Source: Brachypodius melanocephalos (taxonomy: Eukaryota; Chordata; Aves; Passeriformes; Pycnonotidae). Taken from it: a stretch of 64,000 nt of DNA. The stretch lies in the NCBI GenBank assembly GCA_013398615.1, contig VZSR01000520.1, positions 25,317,333 to 25,381,332 of the forward strand, given 5' to 3'. The first letter of the stretch is position 1, and the number at the start of each line of letters is the position of its first letter. Positions 1 through 13,037 of the stretch are shown piece by piece. The notes beneath the pieces were generated by a model that had not been told where the DNA came from, searched no databases, and worked only from the letters and a program-made list of their open reading frames with translations. Position numbers and translations under genes: made by a program.

Positions 1-1554
1 ATTAGCACTTACAGATTGAGTGGCACATACAAACTCAGTGGCTAGTAATAATAGGGCAATGCAAGCTGTATTCTTACTTCGAGTGGATGTTGCCACTGGC
101 ATCAGCAATTAAGATGGAATGGGAAGGATGCAGACAAACCAATGGAGAAAGACTGGCACAGATAGTGACAAAACACTTAAACAACAGTATTGTGGGCTTT
201 TTGCTTCTGAAGAAGGTGCTAACTGGAACAAAACAGAATGAATAAAAATGTATGATATACATTAATTATGCAGGCACTCGGCCAAATGTGTCAGCTAAAA
301 ACTTGCAGATGCATAACTGCAAGAAGCATAACAAAAAATCTAATTACTTCATTATACTTTTTTCAGAAGAATCTGTTCTGAAAAACAGAATCAGTACCAG
401 AAAAAAAATCAGGAATCTTATCTTTAAAGGTCACTCAAGTTGTAGTCACTCCAGCTAGTATTTAATTTACATTTAATTTACATTTTTACTTTCTAAATCT
501 GTAATTATTTCCATTAACAATTATCTGAAAAGATCTATTGTTAATGGAAATACTGTACTTTCCATTTAGACCTGTTGATTTGCACTTGGGAACAAGCACT
601 GCAAGTCTGGCTCTGTCAGATCACCAACTTATGCCCAATCTTTCTGAAAAACATAATTTCACGTCTTCACCTAATAGCTCTCCATCTCTGTTGATTTTAT
701 CACTTCCAAACTTTAGATTCCTATGGCAAATTACATCTACATCTTGCAGACTCTTTATGCAGAATCTAAGCTAAAACTTTTTCTAGCCATCTATCTGAAC
801 AAATTACCTAGGCTCTTACCTCACATCTCAGTTACTGTCATATCCTTTCCTCTGGCCTAAATAAATGCATTTTTAATCCTTTTATAATCTACTCAGTGCA
901 CTGCAGAATCCACTTTCTGGATGTACTACTTAGATTGTGCATTCTCTCAGATACTGCCATCAGTCTGCCACTCCCTAGTGCAAATGCAGGCTACTAATTT
1001 GAACTTTATAGTCCATACCTATTCCATCCATTTTACCAAAACCACTCACCTCCAGTCAGTTAATGCAGTCACTCTCACTAATCTTGACATTTTTGTAAAG
1101 GCACTTTTGTACTTTCTACTATGTGGCTCATGTGGAGCATCAGGTCTCCACAAGTGTCCACAAACAATCCCCCCCAACAAACTCTCCCTTTGCTATGATT
1201 ATTGATTTTTTACAATTTACTGTGTCATTCTGACTACACATTTTCTTTCCATTCTTCTTCACACTTCTCAGTTTTACAGCTGAGATTAAATGCATTACAA
1301 TAAATCTATCTAGTATTTTAGTTAAGGAGTAGATGCATAATTACTGTGACAGTCATTGACAGAATACCAATCCTAAAATGACATTAACCTGAGGCTGGAA
1401 AAAAATGAAGGAAAAAATAGTTTAAACACGGAATAAGATGTCCAAGACTTTTTAAAAGGATATAGCACTTCACAACTATGTAATCTATCTATTACCAGAA
1501 CAACTGGTAATAGATTCTCAAATGGGCTGGAGAAGAAATTCTACTGCCTGCTCC

Positions 1555-1665
1555 GAAAACCATTTGATAACAAATGCTTCCTGAGCACAGATTGGAATCC
1601 ACGGACTCTCCTCTCCCAAGAAAGCACTATAATGATTAGACTATATAGATGGGCATGTATATTTC
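1555..1665 (-). repeat. Possible relic of a tRNA-derived SINE
   Basis: Read on the minus strand, the segment has a tRNA-like arrangement. A degenerate box-A-like stretch (tagtctaatcattatagtgc) is followed at about 30 nt by a box-B-like stretch (gtggattccaatct). This resembles the heads of ancient amniote tRNA-derived SINEs that read TAGCctAGTGGTTAG...GGTTCAAATCC. It is heavily diverged and I cannot name the family. A chance resemblance is quite possible. Confidence 0.3.
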
Positions 1666-1908
1666 CTTGGATTAAGAAGAAATCTTATTTTATGAAACAA
1701 AGAACAATTTCATCAGTGTTGAAGTAAAACACTTTCATGAAAGCCTTATCAGGTAAATTTTCCCTACTCATACGTGCATATTAGTATATATGTGCAGTAC
1801 ACATGTGTAGTATACCATGATATAACTGGATATTGGTATGTAGATACTTTGGTTCCAGAGCTGGGGAAAAAAGACAGGGTTTTAATGATTGCCTTGAAAT
1901 ATCTCATT

Positions 1909-1925
1909 AAAAAAAAAAAAAAAAA
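1909..1925. repeat. A-rich homopolymer run
   Basis: About 17 consecutive A bases. It could be the tail of a decayed retroposon, but no recognisable body precedes it. Confidence 0.7.
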
Positions 1926-4900
1926 GCTAGAACATGGGTTTCTAAATAGCAAGATGGATTTTTTTTCAGGTTAAATTACAAACTCCTCTCAGAAATACAT
2001 GTACAGCTGCATCCCTGGCAGTTCCAACTGTTAGCAAAACCATCTAAGAAGTCAATATATATTGATATGATTGTGGAGAGTATGACTTTGTTAGCCAGGC
2101 ATTTGGAAAATAATTTAAGACAAGCAGAAACTGAACTGATGCTCTATCTTTATCTGGAAAATGAAAATCCTGCACCAGAGCTACTTTCTTGTAGGATCAA
2201 TAGACAATTGCAAGAGGTTTTTAATTGCATATATACACAATTTACATAAAAGACATTAACTATATTTTAAGAAAGGCCATATAAAAAGGAACTCTCTTGT
2301 TTACTACTTTTTCCCCCTCAGCAAATTTAGGAAAATGCATCATTTTTTATAGAAAAACTCTCCCAAATCTGTAGTATTGTCAACATACAAAAATGCTCCT
2401 AGGGTATTAGGAACCAAAGTAAAAAAAGAAATGGTGAAGCACAGTTAAGAGCGTATTTTGGTAGGAGATTTTAAATTTTTTGCTCTTTGGCCTGAAAAGG
2501 TGTGCACACCACACAGAAATAATTGATACAGTTTGAGCTACTTAAAATGATGGAAGAATTGATTTTATTTGGCACATTTCTCCTAGTAAATTTCAATTCC
2601 TTAGATCAAAGTGTGAAAGGAGAATGGCCTCCCCTAGAAAGATAACAAGTACAGGTTAGGATCAAGGTTTTAAACTGAAAGGAAAACTTAGTCCCAGCAG
2701 AATTTGACTTCTACAGGAAGATGAGACAAAACCAACACACATCACAGAAATGGAATTTTTTTTCTGGGAAATCTCACTCTAAAATAAGAGACTGTGCAGT
2801 GGTTGTCAAACCAGTTGAACTCATACTGAGTCACAGCAATTTGTAGTCTTTGTTGGCTCTTAAGAGTTAAGGATGTAAGTCGGGCTGCTATTGATCCAGT
2901 GCTGGAAGCCCTGCAAGTAGCAGCATTTTGTATGTAGGTGGGTGATCAGTATCAACTGAGAGGGATAGTTAAAGTGAAAAGTGACTCTGTAGAAGTGGTA
3001 TCATGGTGTTCCCTATTTATTGCATTTCAGTCATTTCCACATCTAGTTTGCACAGTATACAAATAAAGAGGGCCTTTCTCTTCTAGCATCTTCTGTTTAC
3101 TCAAGTCACCTTGGTATCTCAAAGTCAGTCTGGGTTCTTTTGTGTTTCTTAAATACTGTCAATATTGAAAATGACAAATAAATATTTAGCTAGGTGCATC
3201 TGTTTACACAGCTATGCTGTAAATGAAAGAAGCTTCTGCACATACAACTGGACTTAGCCACACCAATGATTCATATGGAATAATCCAGTTCATTCTCCTC
3301 ATATCTCATGTAAGTTATTTAGGTGAAAGAGATGAAAGAACTTACTTTACTTGACACTACTAAGCAGGTGAAAGAATTAAAAATTTTGCAGTCTTTTAAG
3401 GTGATTTTTTCATACTGAACAACTTTTTCAAGACAGCTCTTCTGCAATAAAATGTAACAATATATTTTCTTAGTCATAAAAATAGAACATAAACCTCAGA
3501 GAAATGAAAAACTTATTTCAAAAGTAAACCTGTATGTTGCATTTGGTGAAAACATTTTAAAACTGCAGAAGGGGCTCTATCAATTATCCAAAATCAATAA
3601 TTTTAATAAGTAATGTGTATGTTACAATCCACTAATTAATGTACAGATCTCACTAATAAAATGAGAATGTATATGAAAAACATATACAGACCAAGTAACA
3701 GACCAAGACTGTGGAATTTAAGCTAGCCTAAAATGTATTATCTAACATATTTAATGACATTCTTTTTCAACTCAAGCTGTAACTACAAAGGGCTTTTTGA
3801 GGCAATTTCTGAGGTATATTTCTTCATGAAGAAAATAAGGGAATATATAATAGATACATTTATACAAACTAATTCCATTATTCCAGATATTGTAATTTGT
3901 TTCCAAAACATAGTTGCATCATTTTTTGAATAAATATAATGAAAATTACGTTTACGTTTTTATAATACTAAACAGTTAAATAAATCTGTGATAAGTGTTA
4001 TCGGGTACTTATGACATCTAGAGGAGTTTTTTTATTTAAGATTACTTATCTTACAGTTAAAGGAGATAATTTACTTTATATCTACTCCATAGTTATATGG
4101 TTAAAAGTCCTGCAATGGAAGTGTAGGCTAAATAAATTCGCAGCTATTGAATGTTTCCAAGTAAATGGTATTGTTTTCTGCCTGGTTTACTAACACACTA
4201 CATATTGAAAGGTACTGACTTTATCTGAATTTATGTAAGAATTTTAATTTTTACAGTGTCGGCACTTTCAAAATCACTAAATTACTGCATGAAATTCTAA
4301 TTGATGCTTACATTTTCATTAAAAAATTCAACACATTTAACATTCTGCAGAACGGTCCTTCTAGGAAAATCCTTGATGCGTTGTTTACTTTTATGCTGTT
4401 CCACAAAATCTTACCGCTCGCTAAATTCATCAGTGGTTTATAACATCTTCTAGGAAGAAAAAGCTGTGATTCATCAGTGCAGACAAAGCTGGGCTTTAAT
4501 CCATTTCTATAACCATATTGCCAAGTCTATATTGTTTACATTGCGTCTCAATTAAGAGACAGGCAGGACACCTGGTACTTCTTTATCTAAGTCCCACGGG
4601 CTGCCAGATGACTCAAAATCCATAACAGGTGCTAAGGCAGTGTGAGTGGAGCACCATTAACACAAGCTGGAATTGGATAAAATTTGGACTACGCTTAACC
4701 ACTTAAAACACTCAATTATGAAATGAAAAATGTAACCACTCTGTACCAAGGTCCTTTATAGAAGGCTTACAAAGATATGTAGAATTAAAGTGCAACTGAA
4801 TTGAACTTAAATTTTAAATTCAGTATATTCTTTAGAATTTAAACCATAAAAATTAATTATATTAAAAAGTTGGGGTTCTTTTAAAGATAATAATATAAAA

Positions 4901-7900
4901 ATAACTATTTACTGAATTAATTCTAATTCTGTTCATCTGCTTAGGCAGCAAAAATGACAAAAATTATGCTCAGACTTTTCAAAATTAAGGGAAAAAAAGA
5001 CCTGAATTAAGACTACTCATCAAATTCTTCAACTCTGTAGAACCCAGAAGTTATTTTATTTTAAGGACTTTGGCAAACAGGAACATCTTATGGAAGGATT
5101 TAAAAAAACAACAAAGGTTCAAGTGAAAACCTGTATGACAAAAGATGCTTCTTTGCACCAAAAAATCCCACTGCAGATGTCTTTTCAGCACTTTTTCATC
5201 TAAGGTGACTGAACTACATATTAAGCTTAGACTCCAACAGAACACACTGCATGAGAGGAAAAATGAGTATCAGAAATTTTACAGTGGACAATTACTTAAG
5301 AACTATCTGTATCTAAATGTGCAGTAACCCAATTAAGTTTCTATTTAATATTGTAATTATCAAGAACACAATATAGTGATTTTATTACCAGAGTAAGCAG
5401 CTACAAAGTACAGTAAACTGTCATTTAAGACAGTGTCAGAGTATCTATGATAAACAGCACATTGGCTTAAACTAATGCACTATATGCCTCTAGGGAATGA
5501 CAGACTCAGAGACTGGGTTTTAACATCAGAATCTATCCATTAATCTTGACTTAAATATAATCTACTCTGCAGTAAGAGGAAGAATGGGCATTCAATGAAT
5601 TATCTGTTTGAAATATAGCAGGAACATACTAATACAAACATATAGCAGAAAGTATCAGTTTTGGTACCATCTATAGTGTATTGTTGGATCTACAAACCCT
5701 GAAATGCATTTTAGTGTGAAGTTAAAAAGTCTGATCAAATGGCTAGCAGGATGGGAAGGACGAATACCTCAGCACTATAACTTTGGCTGGGTGCTTATAA
5801 AAATAATGACAGTATTTAAAAATACTGCACTCATCCACGTTTTAGTAACTCGCTACGGACACAAAAACAAAATAGTGAAGAAAACAGTGCTGAAGCCCAT
5901 ATGCAGGCAGAATTCCCACTCCAATGTACAGGGAGGATTTGTCTTACTAATGTATCCAAGATGGGAATCAATGAATCTATAAGGTATGTTGTGCTAATTG
6001 TTTTGAAGCCCATTACAGCTGCCACTGCTTCAGGCTCTCTCTGGAGTGACGGAGTGCTGCTCCTGTGGTCAGACCAGCGCTCACCTGGCAGCTGTGGGTT
6101 TGGAGGAGGCAGCAGGGGAGGCACAGGGCCACGGGCCATGGGATTGAAGTTCATTAAAGCCGTTGTACCAAACATACCAACGAAAGAAGTTAAGGTTTGG
6201 GTTGAAATGATGACCAAAACAAACGTGGAATACTACAGGCTAGAGGGGAACTGCAACTCCACAAACTAACTCCTGATGCTGGGAGAGGGATTCATCCTCA
6301 TTCTGACATCTGGCATTACATCAGTTTTAAATCAAGTAATTAAGGTTGATAGGTGTAAAGAATACAGAAGCAAAACTAGTTCTCTGGTATTAGCATGAAT
6401 GCTTAAGCTCACTGTTTTCATATATTCAAGTATTTAAATTTCTACTTTAAATATCTTCTCTGCATATATAGTCATATTAATTGCTGAGAAAAACAGCAAA
6501 TGCCTTTTAAGAAGAAATCACTCCAAACTCCAAAATTACACAAATAAAAATTATATTAATATGAAATACTGTGTATTAATATTTCATACTGTGTAAAAAC
6601 ACTGCACATGCAGGTACGTGTTCATTTGCCATTCCACACTACTAGTAACAAAGTAAACTTCTCTAATGAGAAATTCTGTCATTAATTCCAATCTGTACTT
6701 TAATGAACTTTACAACTATCTTTTAAAAATTTTATAGTTGATGAGAATGTTTTCTCTTTACCTTGGGTTGCTGCAGCACCAGTAGCAGATAATCTATTTA
6801 TAATCCTCTTTCAAGGGCAGTAAAGTCAATTTTAAGAATGATTTTAAAAACTCAAAGTCAGGCTTCTATTTAAATGAAGAAAACAAATATGAATTTTCAA
6901 TTACTTCACTCTTTTTATATTTTGAACAGCAATTAACAAGGCAGCCCCTTCGCCCTCCTCCCTAATGCTGTCAAGCTGTTGAGAGCAGGCTGCAGCACTA
7001 CAATGGTACTATTGTGAACACAGCCTGGGCTTCCTTCCCACAGAGAGTTAAGTGGGCAGTTCCTGCTGCCCATGATTGGTGTCCAGTGAAACAATACTTA
7101 AGAGCCAGGTTTTATCAGTTCCACGCCAAAGAAGTGAAGCCAGGGAACTCAAGCCTTCATATCATGCTGAACCATATGCCAACCCTGCTGGCCCCTAAGG
7201 TTTATCACTAGGAATCAGGATCCATCATGTCCCCTGTGAAATTTCACTTCACATACCTTCTGTGAAATGCATGGCTTTGCTGAAAACTGACCTTTTTCCA
7301 CAATTGGCACGAACAGATGGATGGTAACTATGGTTTAGCAAGCTGAAATTAAACAATTTTCTAATAGCATGCATTCTTCTATGTTTGGGAGAAGAAGTAT
7401 TCAGAAGGAGATAGATGTATTTGTGACCTATAGATCTATTCAGGTGCAGTTAATCAGCAATTAAACTATTTTCTCAATGTCTAGAAAGTATATTGCGATT
7501 AATTTGATTGGCCAGGCTATGATTAGGACTCAGGTCCTTCGGACTGCCATATGGTAACTCCAATTACTGTAACACTAACTTTTAATCCTTGCTTTATGTT
7601 AGTTTACTCCATTTTTCTACTATGTGGCAGATACAGAATAAACTATAATCTTTTTTGTTATATTTTTGACCCAGGGGAATATTTTTACGTGAAGTACATT
7701 CCATCTCCAGCTAGATATTTCCACATACTGCCAGGTGTTACATACAAGCCCTTTTTCAGTAACTGAAATACAGACCTGTAAGAAGATGAAGCCAACCAAT
7801 GTGCTAATTTCTATTAATCTATTATTTTTTCATACCTATAATATTCTAATCCCTCTGTTGGCACTGGAAAGCATGCCCCAACTGTTTTGATTACCATATG

Positions 7901-8186
7901 CAGAATGATGCAGAAACAGTTTGCCAATATCTTATTCAACTCACCCAAAAACATCACTCTATCTCACAACCATTATGGTTTTGCCAGTTTTGGTTGTTAT
8001 AAATAATCTCTCACATTTCCCACCAATTTAAATGTCAAAATCAAACATATGGAACGCCACATATTTATTTTTATATATACATGGTTTTTCATGTTTTAAC
8101 ATACAAATCTTGCAAGTTGTTTGCACATCCCTTATTTGTTATGAGGGTGATATTATGAAATGGATTAAATCAATACACAACACTGG

Positions 8187-8241
8187 GGGGTTTTTTTTGT
8201 TTGTTTGTTTTTGTTTTTTTTTTTTTTTTTAAAAAAACCCC
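8187..8241. repeat. Inverted repeat GGGGTTTTTTT / AAAAAAACCCC around a T-rich loop
   Basis: GGGG followed by T8 at 8,187-8,198 is mirrored by A7CCCC at 8,231-8,241. The loop between is (TTTG)n and poly-T of about 32 nt. The arms are 11-bp perfect complements. This is low-complexity DNA prone to slippage and could also mark an assembly or sequencing weak spot. Confidence 0.6.
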
Positions 8242-9254
8242 AAAAAAACGTAAAACCAGAGCTTAAATAGTTCAAAAACATTTCTTTCTTTACATCTTAG
8301 AAATGTCAGGAAAAATTGTTTAATCTTCCAGGCTTTTATTCACAGACTTCTGAGAGCTATCAAAGAAATCTGTATGAATTTTAACACCTTAAGGGGGCAA
8401 GAGTCTTAACATTTTAACAAAGGGCTTTTGTTACCCAAAATGTTTAATTAATTAATGAGGTTAAGTAGGTATTAACAAAAAACCTGTCACTTTGTGTTAC
8501 ACACAAGGCAATCAACTCTGTGTAACATTGGATTAGTTTATCTTTCTCATTCCAGTTTAGGGATTCTCAGCCTTCTCCCTGCATTTTTTTAAAAGGGATT
8601 TATAGACTTCAAAAACACATTTTATAATGAAGGAGTGATTCAACTACTAACTTTCAGCTTACAACATGCAAAAACTTCCTCCCTTAAAAATATGATGTAA
8701 GAAGAAAAATTCCCTTCCCTTCAAGGGATTGGTACTGACATATCCAGGAGTTCTAGGAGGCTGATAATGCAGGTCACTGCTTTTCAGGATAGCTCACTGC
8801 CCTCCTTCTATTCTAAAACAGAATGCCACTGGCATAAGCCTACCCATATTTTGTAGAAATCAGTAGAACCAATATTTCTCCTTCAGATAAGTAAATTATA
8901 TTTATGAAAGAACGTAGAAGTAAAAGAATCTAGAACATATTTTTCCAAACAGTACAAAAAGATTTGAGTCTTCCCATAAGTGTCTACTACATCAACAGAG
9001 CACTTGGGTCTTTATAAGTGCAATTAATAGTAGAAAACTACATTACTACAGTCAATCAGTTTTGATAACTTGATATTTTGTGTTTTTACCATGTTCAGAA
9101 GAGTCCCATGCATTTCATTAGGGCAGAGTAGCTAATAAATAAAGCTGTACTGCTGACTGAAATGTGTTGTAGATATCTTGTGATAATAGCATGATTAAAC
9201 CCATGTGCTTAAACTGTACCCCTTTAATATGTGCTTCAGGCCAGGCAGTTTCAC

Positions 9255-9585
9255 CTCAATGCCTGCAAAGATCACTCTGGAAACTATACTAGGACACATT
9301 GGGAAATAAAGTGGTGATTTGAGACAGCCAACATGGCTGTCCTAAGGACATGCACAAATTTGGTGGTTTTCTACAACAGTGTTACAGCACCGGTATGTGA
9401 GTCAATAGCAACTGATGTCATCTACCTGGATCTGTGCAAAGCATCTGACACTGCCCACCATGATATCCTTGTCTCTAAATTTGAGAGACATGGATTTCTT
9501 AGATGGATCACTTGGTGGATCAGGAATTGTCTGGATGATCACACTGAAAAAGTTGTGATCAACAAGACAATGTCAGGCTTCAACT
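9255..9585 (+). mobile_element. CR1 LINE fragment (reverse-transcriptase region of ORF2)
   Basis: The plus strand reads Y-L-D-L-C-K-A-S-D-T then F-E-R-H-G-F and W-W-I-R-N-C-L-D-D, matching the RT motif A segment of CR1 ORF2 (family pattern Y-L-D-F-C-K-A-F-D-T-V-P-H and W-I-R-N-W-L). The aspartate of motif A is kept but the preceding Phe is Ser. The frame ends soon after the motif and the flanks are missing. It is a dead, 5'- and 3'-truncated relic. Confidence 0.85.
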
Positions 9586-12500
9586 TACTCTCCTCTCATT
9601 AAAAATAAATGAAAACCAAGTGAGATTTTGTGAAATTATGTTTACTACGTGAATATGTAGCAAATACAGCAGCTTGGTACACACATCTGCAAGTATTTCT
9701 CCAGCAGTTATTTGAAGTGTCTATTTGACAAACACTAAGGCAAGAGTTTAAAAGCCTATCACAAATGTTGGCTCAATCAGTTGTCTCTAGTGGCTAAAAT
9801 CAAAGGCATTTAAAGTGATGCTTTGGAATTATTCATTGCAAAACAATCCTATTCTTTCAACAGGTAACTAATAAATAATGGCTGAGAACAGGCTTGCACT
9901 ACCTCTGAGGTCCAATTGTTACTCAGGACACTGACTACTTTTGCTCCCTGGTGTTGCATTTTTACTCTAATTGCATGATCAAGCCAATAAATTGGACTCG
10001 GGGGACAAAAAACCCTACAAAAGTACCTACCCTGACAAAACCAGAGGTTTCAAGAAAATGCACTTCAAACAGAACTGAGGCAAGACGAGACAAGCAAAGA
10101 AGAGGTATCAAGGCTTGAAAGATAGTCATTAATACTGACAGATTACTGTAATTCTGGCTGTCAAGGTGATCGATTTAAGCAGCATATGCCAATCAATACT
10201 CTTCTCATTTACTGAGCAGCATGAGATATATAGTTAGGCAAGATGTCCCTAAGACAGGATTTCAAACCATACATAACAAACATAAATAGCACAATTTATG
10301 CTTTGGAATCTTAGCTCTTTTTTCATTTAGCCCCCTTTTTTAAAAAATCGGGCAAACTTCAACATGATGTTATTCATATAGAAGTTATTTTAGATTACTC
10401 TATTGCACTGCATTGCCATTGTGCCAACACCTTTACATATGATATTTCAAACTGTACTGATTTTATGTATAACATATTAAAACATCAATCTTGAATATGA
10501 ACATTCTTAAACACAGCAGTTATTTAAGCACTGTGCATTTTGCTTTTTTGGCATTACTGGTTTGTCATTCTGAGCACATTTAGCCATTCACGGCCATACA
10601 AGTAAGCTGGTATTACATCTTTCTGGTATTTTCCCAGCAATTTTCCTTACAACAGCCTCTTTTTGTTCAAAAATACTTGTGAAATCACAGGAAAATACAT
10701 TAATTTGATGTATTACTTCAAAGGAAAAGTAGAGTAAAGGTAAAGATATAGCTATTACAGTCATTGCACACCTACAAGGAGACATACACACACACAAACA
10801 CACAACTCTATAGAGATATACAGAGATACAAGACTTTCTTCTTATATATAGGTTTCTTATAATGGGCAGAGAAACTGTTATGTGACTCCTTAAAACTGAA
10901 ACACCTGAACAGTCCATTAAGACAATCATATATTTCTACACATGTTGGAAATCTTCAGTTTTTCATGTTACATTGTTGTATGTAGGCATTTAATTAATCA
11001 ATCACACTTATAATTACTAAAATATCAAATAAGTTGTCAGCAGAACTAGGATCTGTGAGAACACTCAGAGCAATCCAAAGTAGAGGAAAGACCAAACATC
11101 GTATTCCGTACCTTATGAGTCTTGCTTGAACTAGGAAAACAATTTTCACTGCTAGACAGTAAAACAGATTTCAGAAATAACTGCATTTTCTTCTGGAAAA
11201 AACACAGCAGGGGTCATGTGATTAACTCATCCATGTCTCTTACTTGAAATCATATCAGATAAGGCTACAACAGTAGACATCAGGGATGGAATAAATATTC
11301 ACTGAAATTCTGAAATCTGTTATTATTTGTATAAAATATATAAAGTAGTTTTTAAAAGTGTATCAAGCATTATTTTTAATGTTGGTATCTTCTCACCCGT
11401 GATAACAGAAGAAAATGAGTAACAGGTATGGTAAAACTTTATCAAATGTCCTGTGTCAAAAATCTATTGCCAGAAATACAGCAAACTTTCCAGACTCTTG
11501 GCATATGGCAGATGAAAAAAATTCTAAACCAGAAAATATTAGAAGAGCAATCTTAATTTCATGCATTATTCCTTTCACTACATCAAAACTACAGGAGCGA
11601 GCAACCCTTATGCCTCTCCCATTTGATACACAGTTGTCATTGATGCAGTACCACTCTGTTCACTTTTCTCCTTGGAGATGCTCATGCAGCTTTAAGATAG
11701 AAAACTTCTTGGAGAAAGGGAAACTGGCACTGCCAAAATCGGCACTATCCAGTTTTAACTTCTAAGTTTCTGTACTAGCAAGAAATCTTTAAAACCTTGA
11801 CAAGTTAGTTTGAAAATTCAAATACAACAAATATTCTTAATTAAGTGAAACAAATGTAGCGAGAAATCTGAAGAATACCCTTTGATCACTGTATGTCATT
11901 AATAAAGAACACTTTCACTTTTCCAGGGCCTGCAATTCTATCTTGAGGCAGGAGATGGTCAAGCAAGAGCAACAAACAAACAAGCAACATTACCAGTTCT
12001 AATAAAACCCTTTCTTGGGGCAGTTAAGTATCACCTCAAGAAAAGAAAAGGCTTTTTTTTGAGTGATCAGTTTCTAATACAGAGTAAACTTTTAACAAAC
12101 CGCTCACAGACATTACTTTATTCATAAATAAGTTACTGCCTTGTCAGACACCATATGGAGTTAATATCTTTCCTTTCTCTAGAAGACAACTGTCAAAAGT
12201 TTAGCTACAATACATCCAGTACCAACTGATTAGTCATACAATATCAAGAAAGTTAGGAGTATGTAAAATTTTCAGTTTTGATAACAAATATTAATATATC
12301 CAATCACTCAGATTAAGATTTACTCTATAACATTTTTAAATGGAATAATTAAAGCAGCATTATTTTTTGCTATTTAAATGAATTGGTTTCATGTGACCAA
12401 AAATAATCTCCAAAAAGAAATGCCAGTTCTTGGCACTAGGTCAAAGTCTTTGCAGATTATTAGAATGAAGTGAAAATTATGCTATGATGAATAAGGATAA

Positions 12501-12755
12501 AACAGTCATGCATATTCCAGATATTCTAAAATACCCATAAATTTCAGATTTAAAAGATGTTAAAGAGGAGTTCTTACTGTGTGTTTAGTTTCTTACTGTG
12601 TGTCTAAGGTAGCATATGTAATAGGGGAATACTGTGTAAGACAGAAAGTGTCTGAATTGCACTATCTGACGTGTAGATAGTCTGGAATAATTGTCAACAC
12701 TCCAGAATTTGTGTACAATAAATAAAGTAACACTAATTTTTTCACAGTTGCAATT

Positions 12756-13037
12756 TCACTCCCGCAAGGTTTCTAGTACTTGTCCTGCTTTGTTGCAATA
12801 ATTGTAAAAAGTTGGATCACCGAAGGTTCCTACTATGTCAATGTGTACCTCTTGGCATCTGGCTGAGATCTGCTGTTTATTCAGGAAGTTAAAATAAAAT
12901 TTTATATGAAGCCACAATTTTTGTTGTTCCAGATACTTAGCATTGGTCCATTTCCCACACTTGATTGATTCTGAATTCAGAATGTGAGAAAGTGCTTGGT
13001 CTGAGATATGACCCATGAATAAAACTCTTCGTATCAT
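12756..13037 (-). other. Unrecognised 94-codon open frame (hypothetical)
   Basis: From ATG at 13,035-13,037 the minus strand is open to a TGA ending at 12,756. The product has an ordinary protein-like composition (Trp 2, Cys 3, His 4, no low-complexity run), including segments K-C-G-K-W-T-N-A-K-Y-L and H-I-D-I-V-G-T-F-G-D-P-T-F. I do not recognise it. An in-frame TAA 24 nt upstream of the ATG closes the frame. No nearby sense polyadenylation signal was seen. It may be a chance ORF, a decayed retrocopy or an alternative exon. Confidence 0.2.

Noticed and set aside
10588..10929. 113-codon minus-strand frame
   Set aside because: It includes translated CA microsatellite (Cys/Val/Arg runs) and has no family similarity.
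11415..11765. 116-codon plus-strand frame
   Set aside because: No recognisable domain and no promoter or poly(A) context. Frames of this length are expected by chance in 64 kb.
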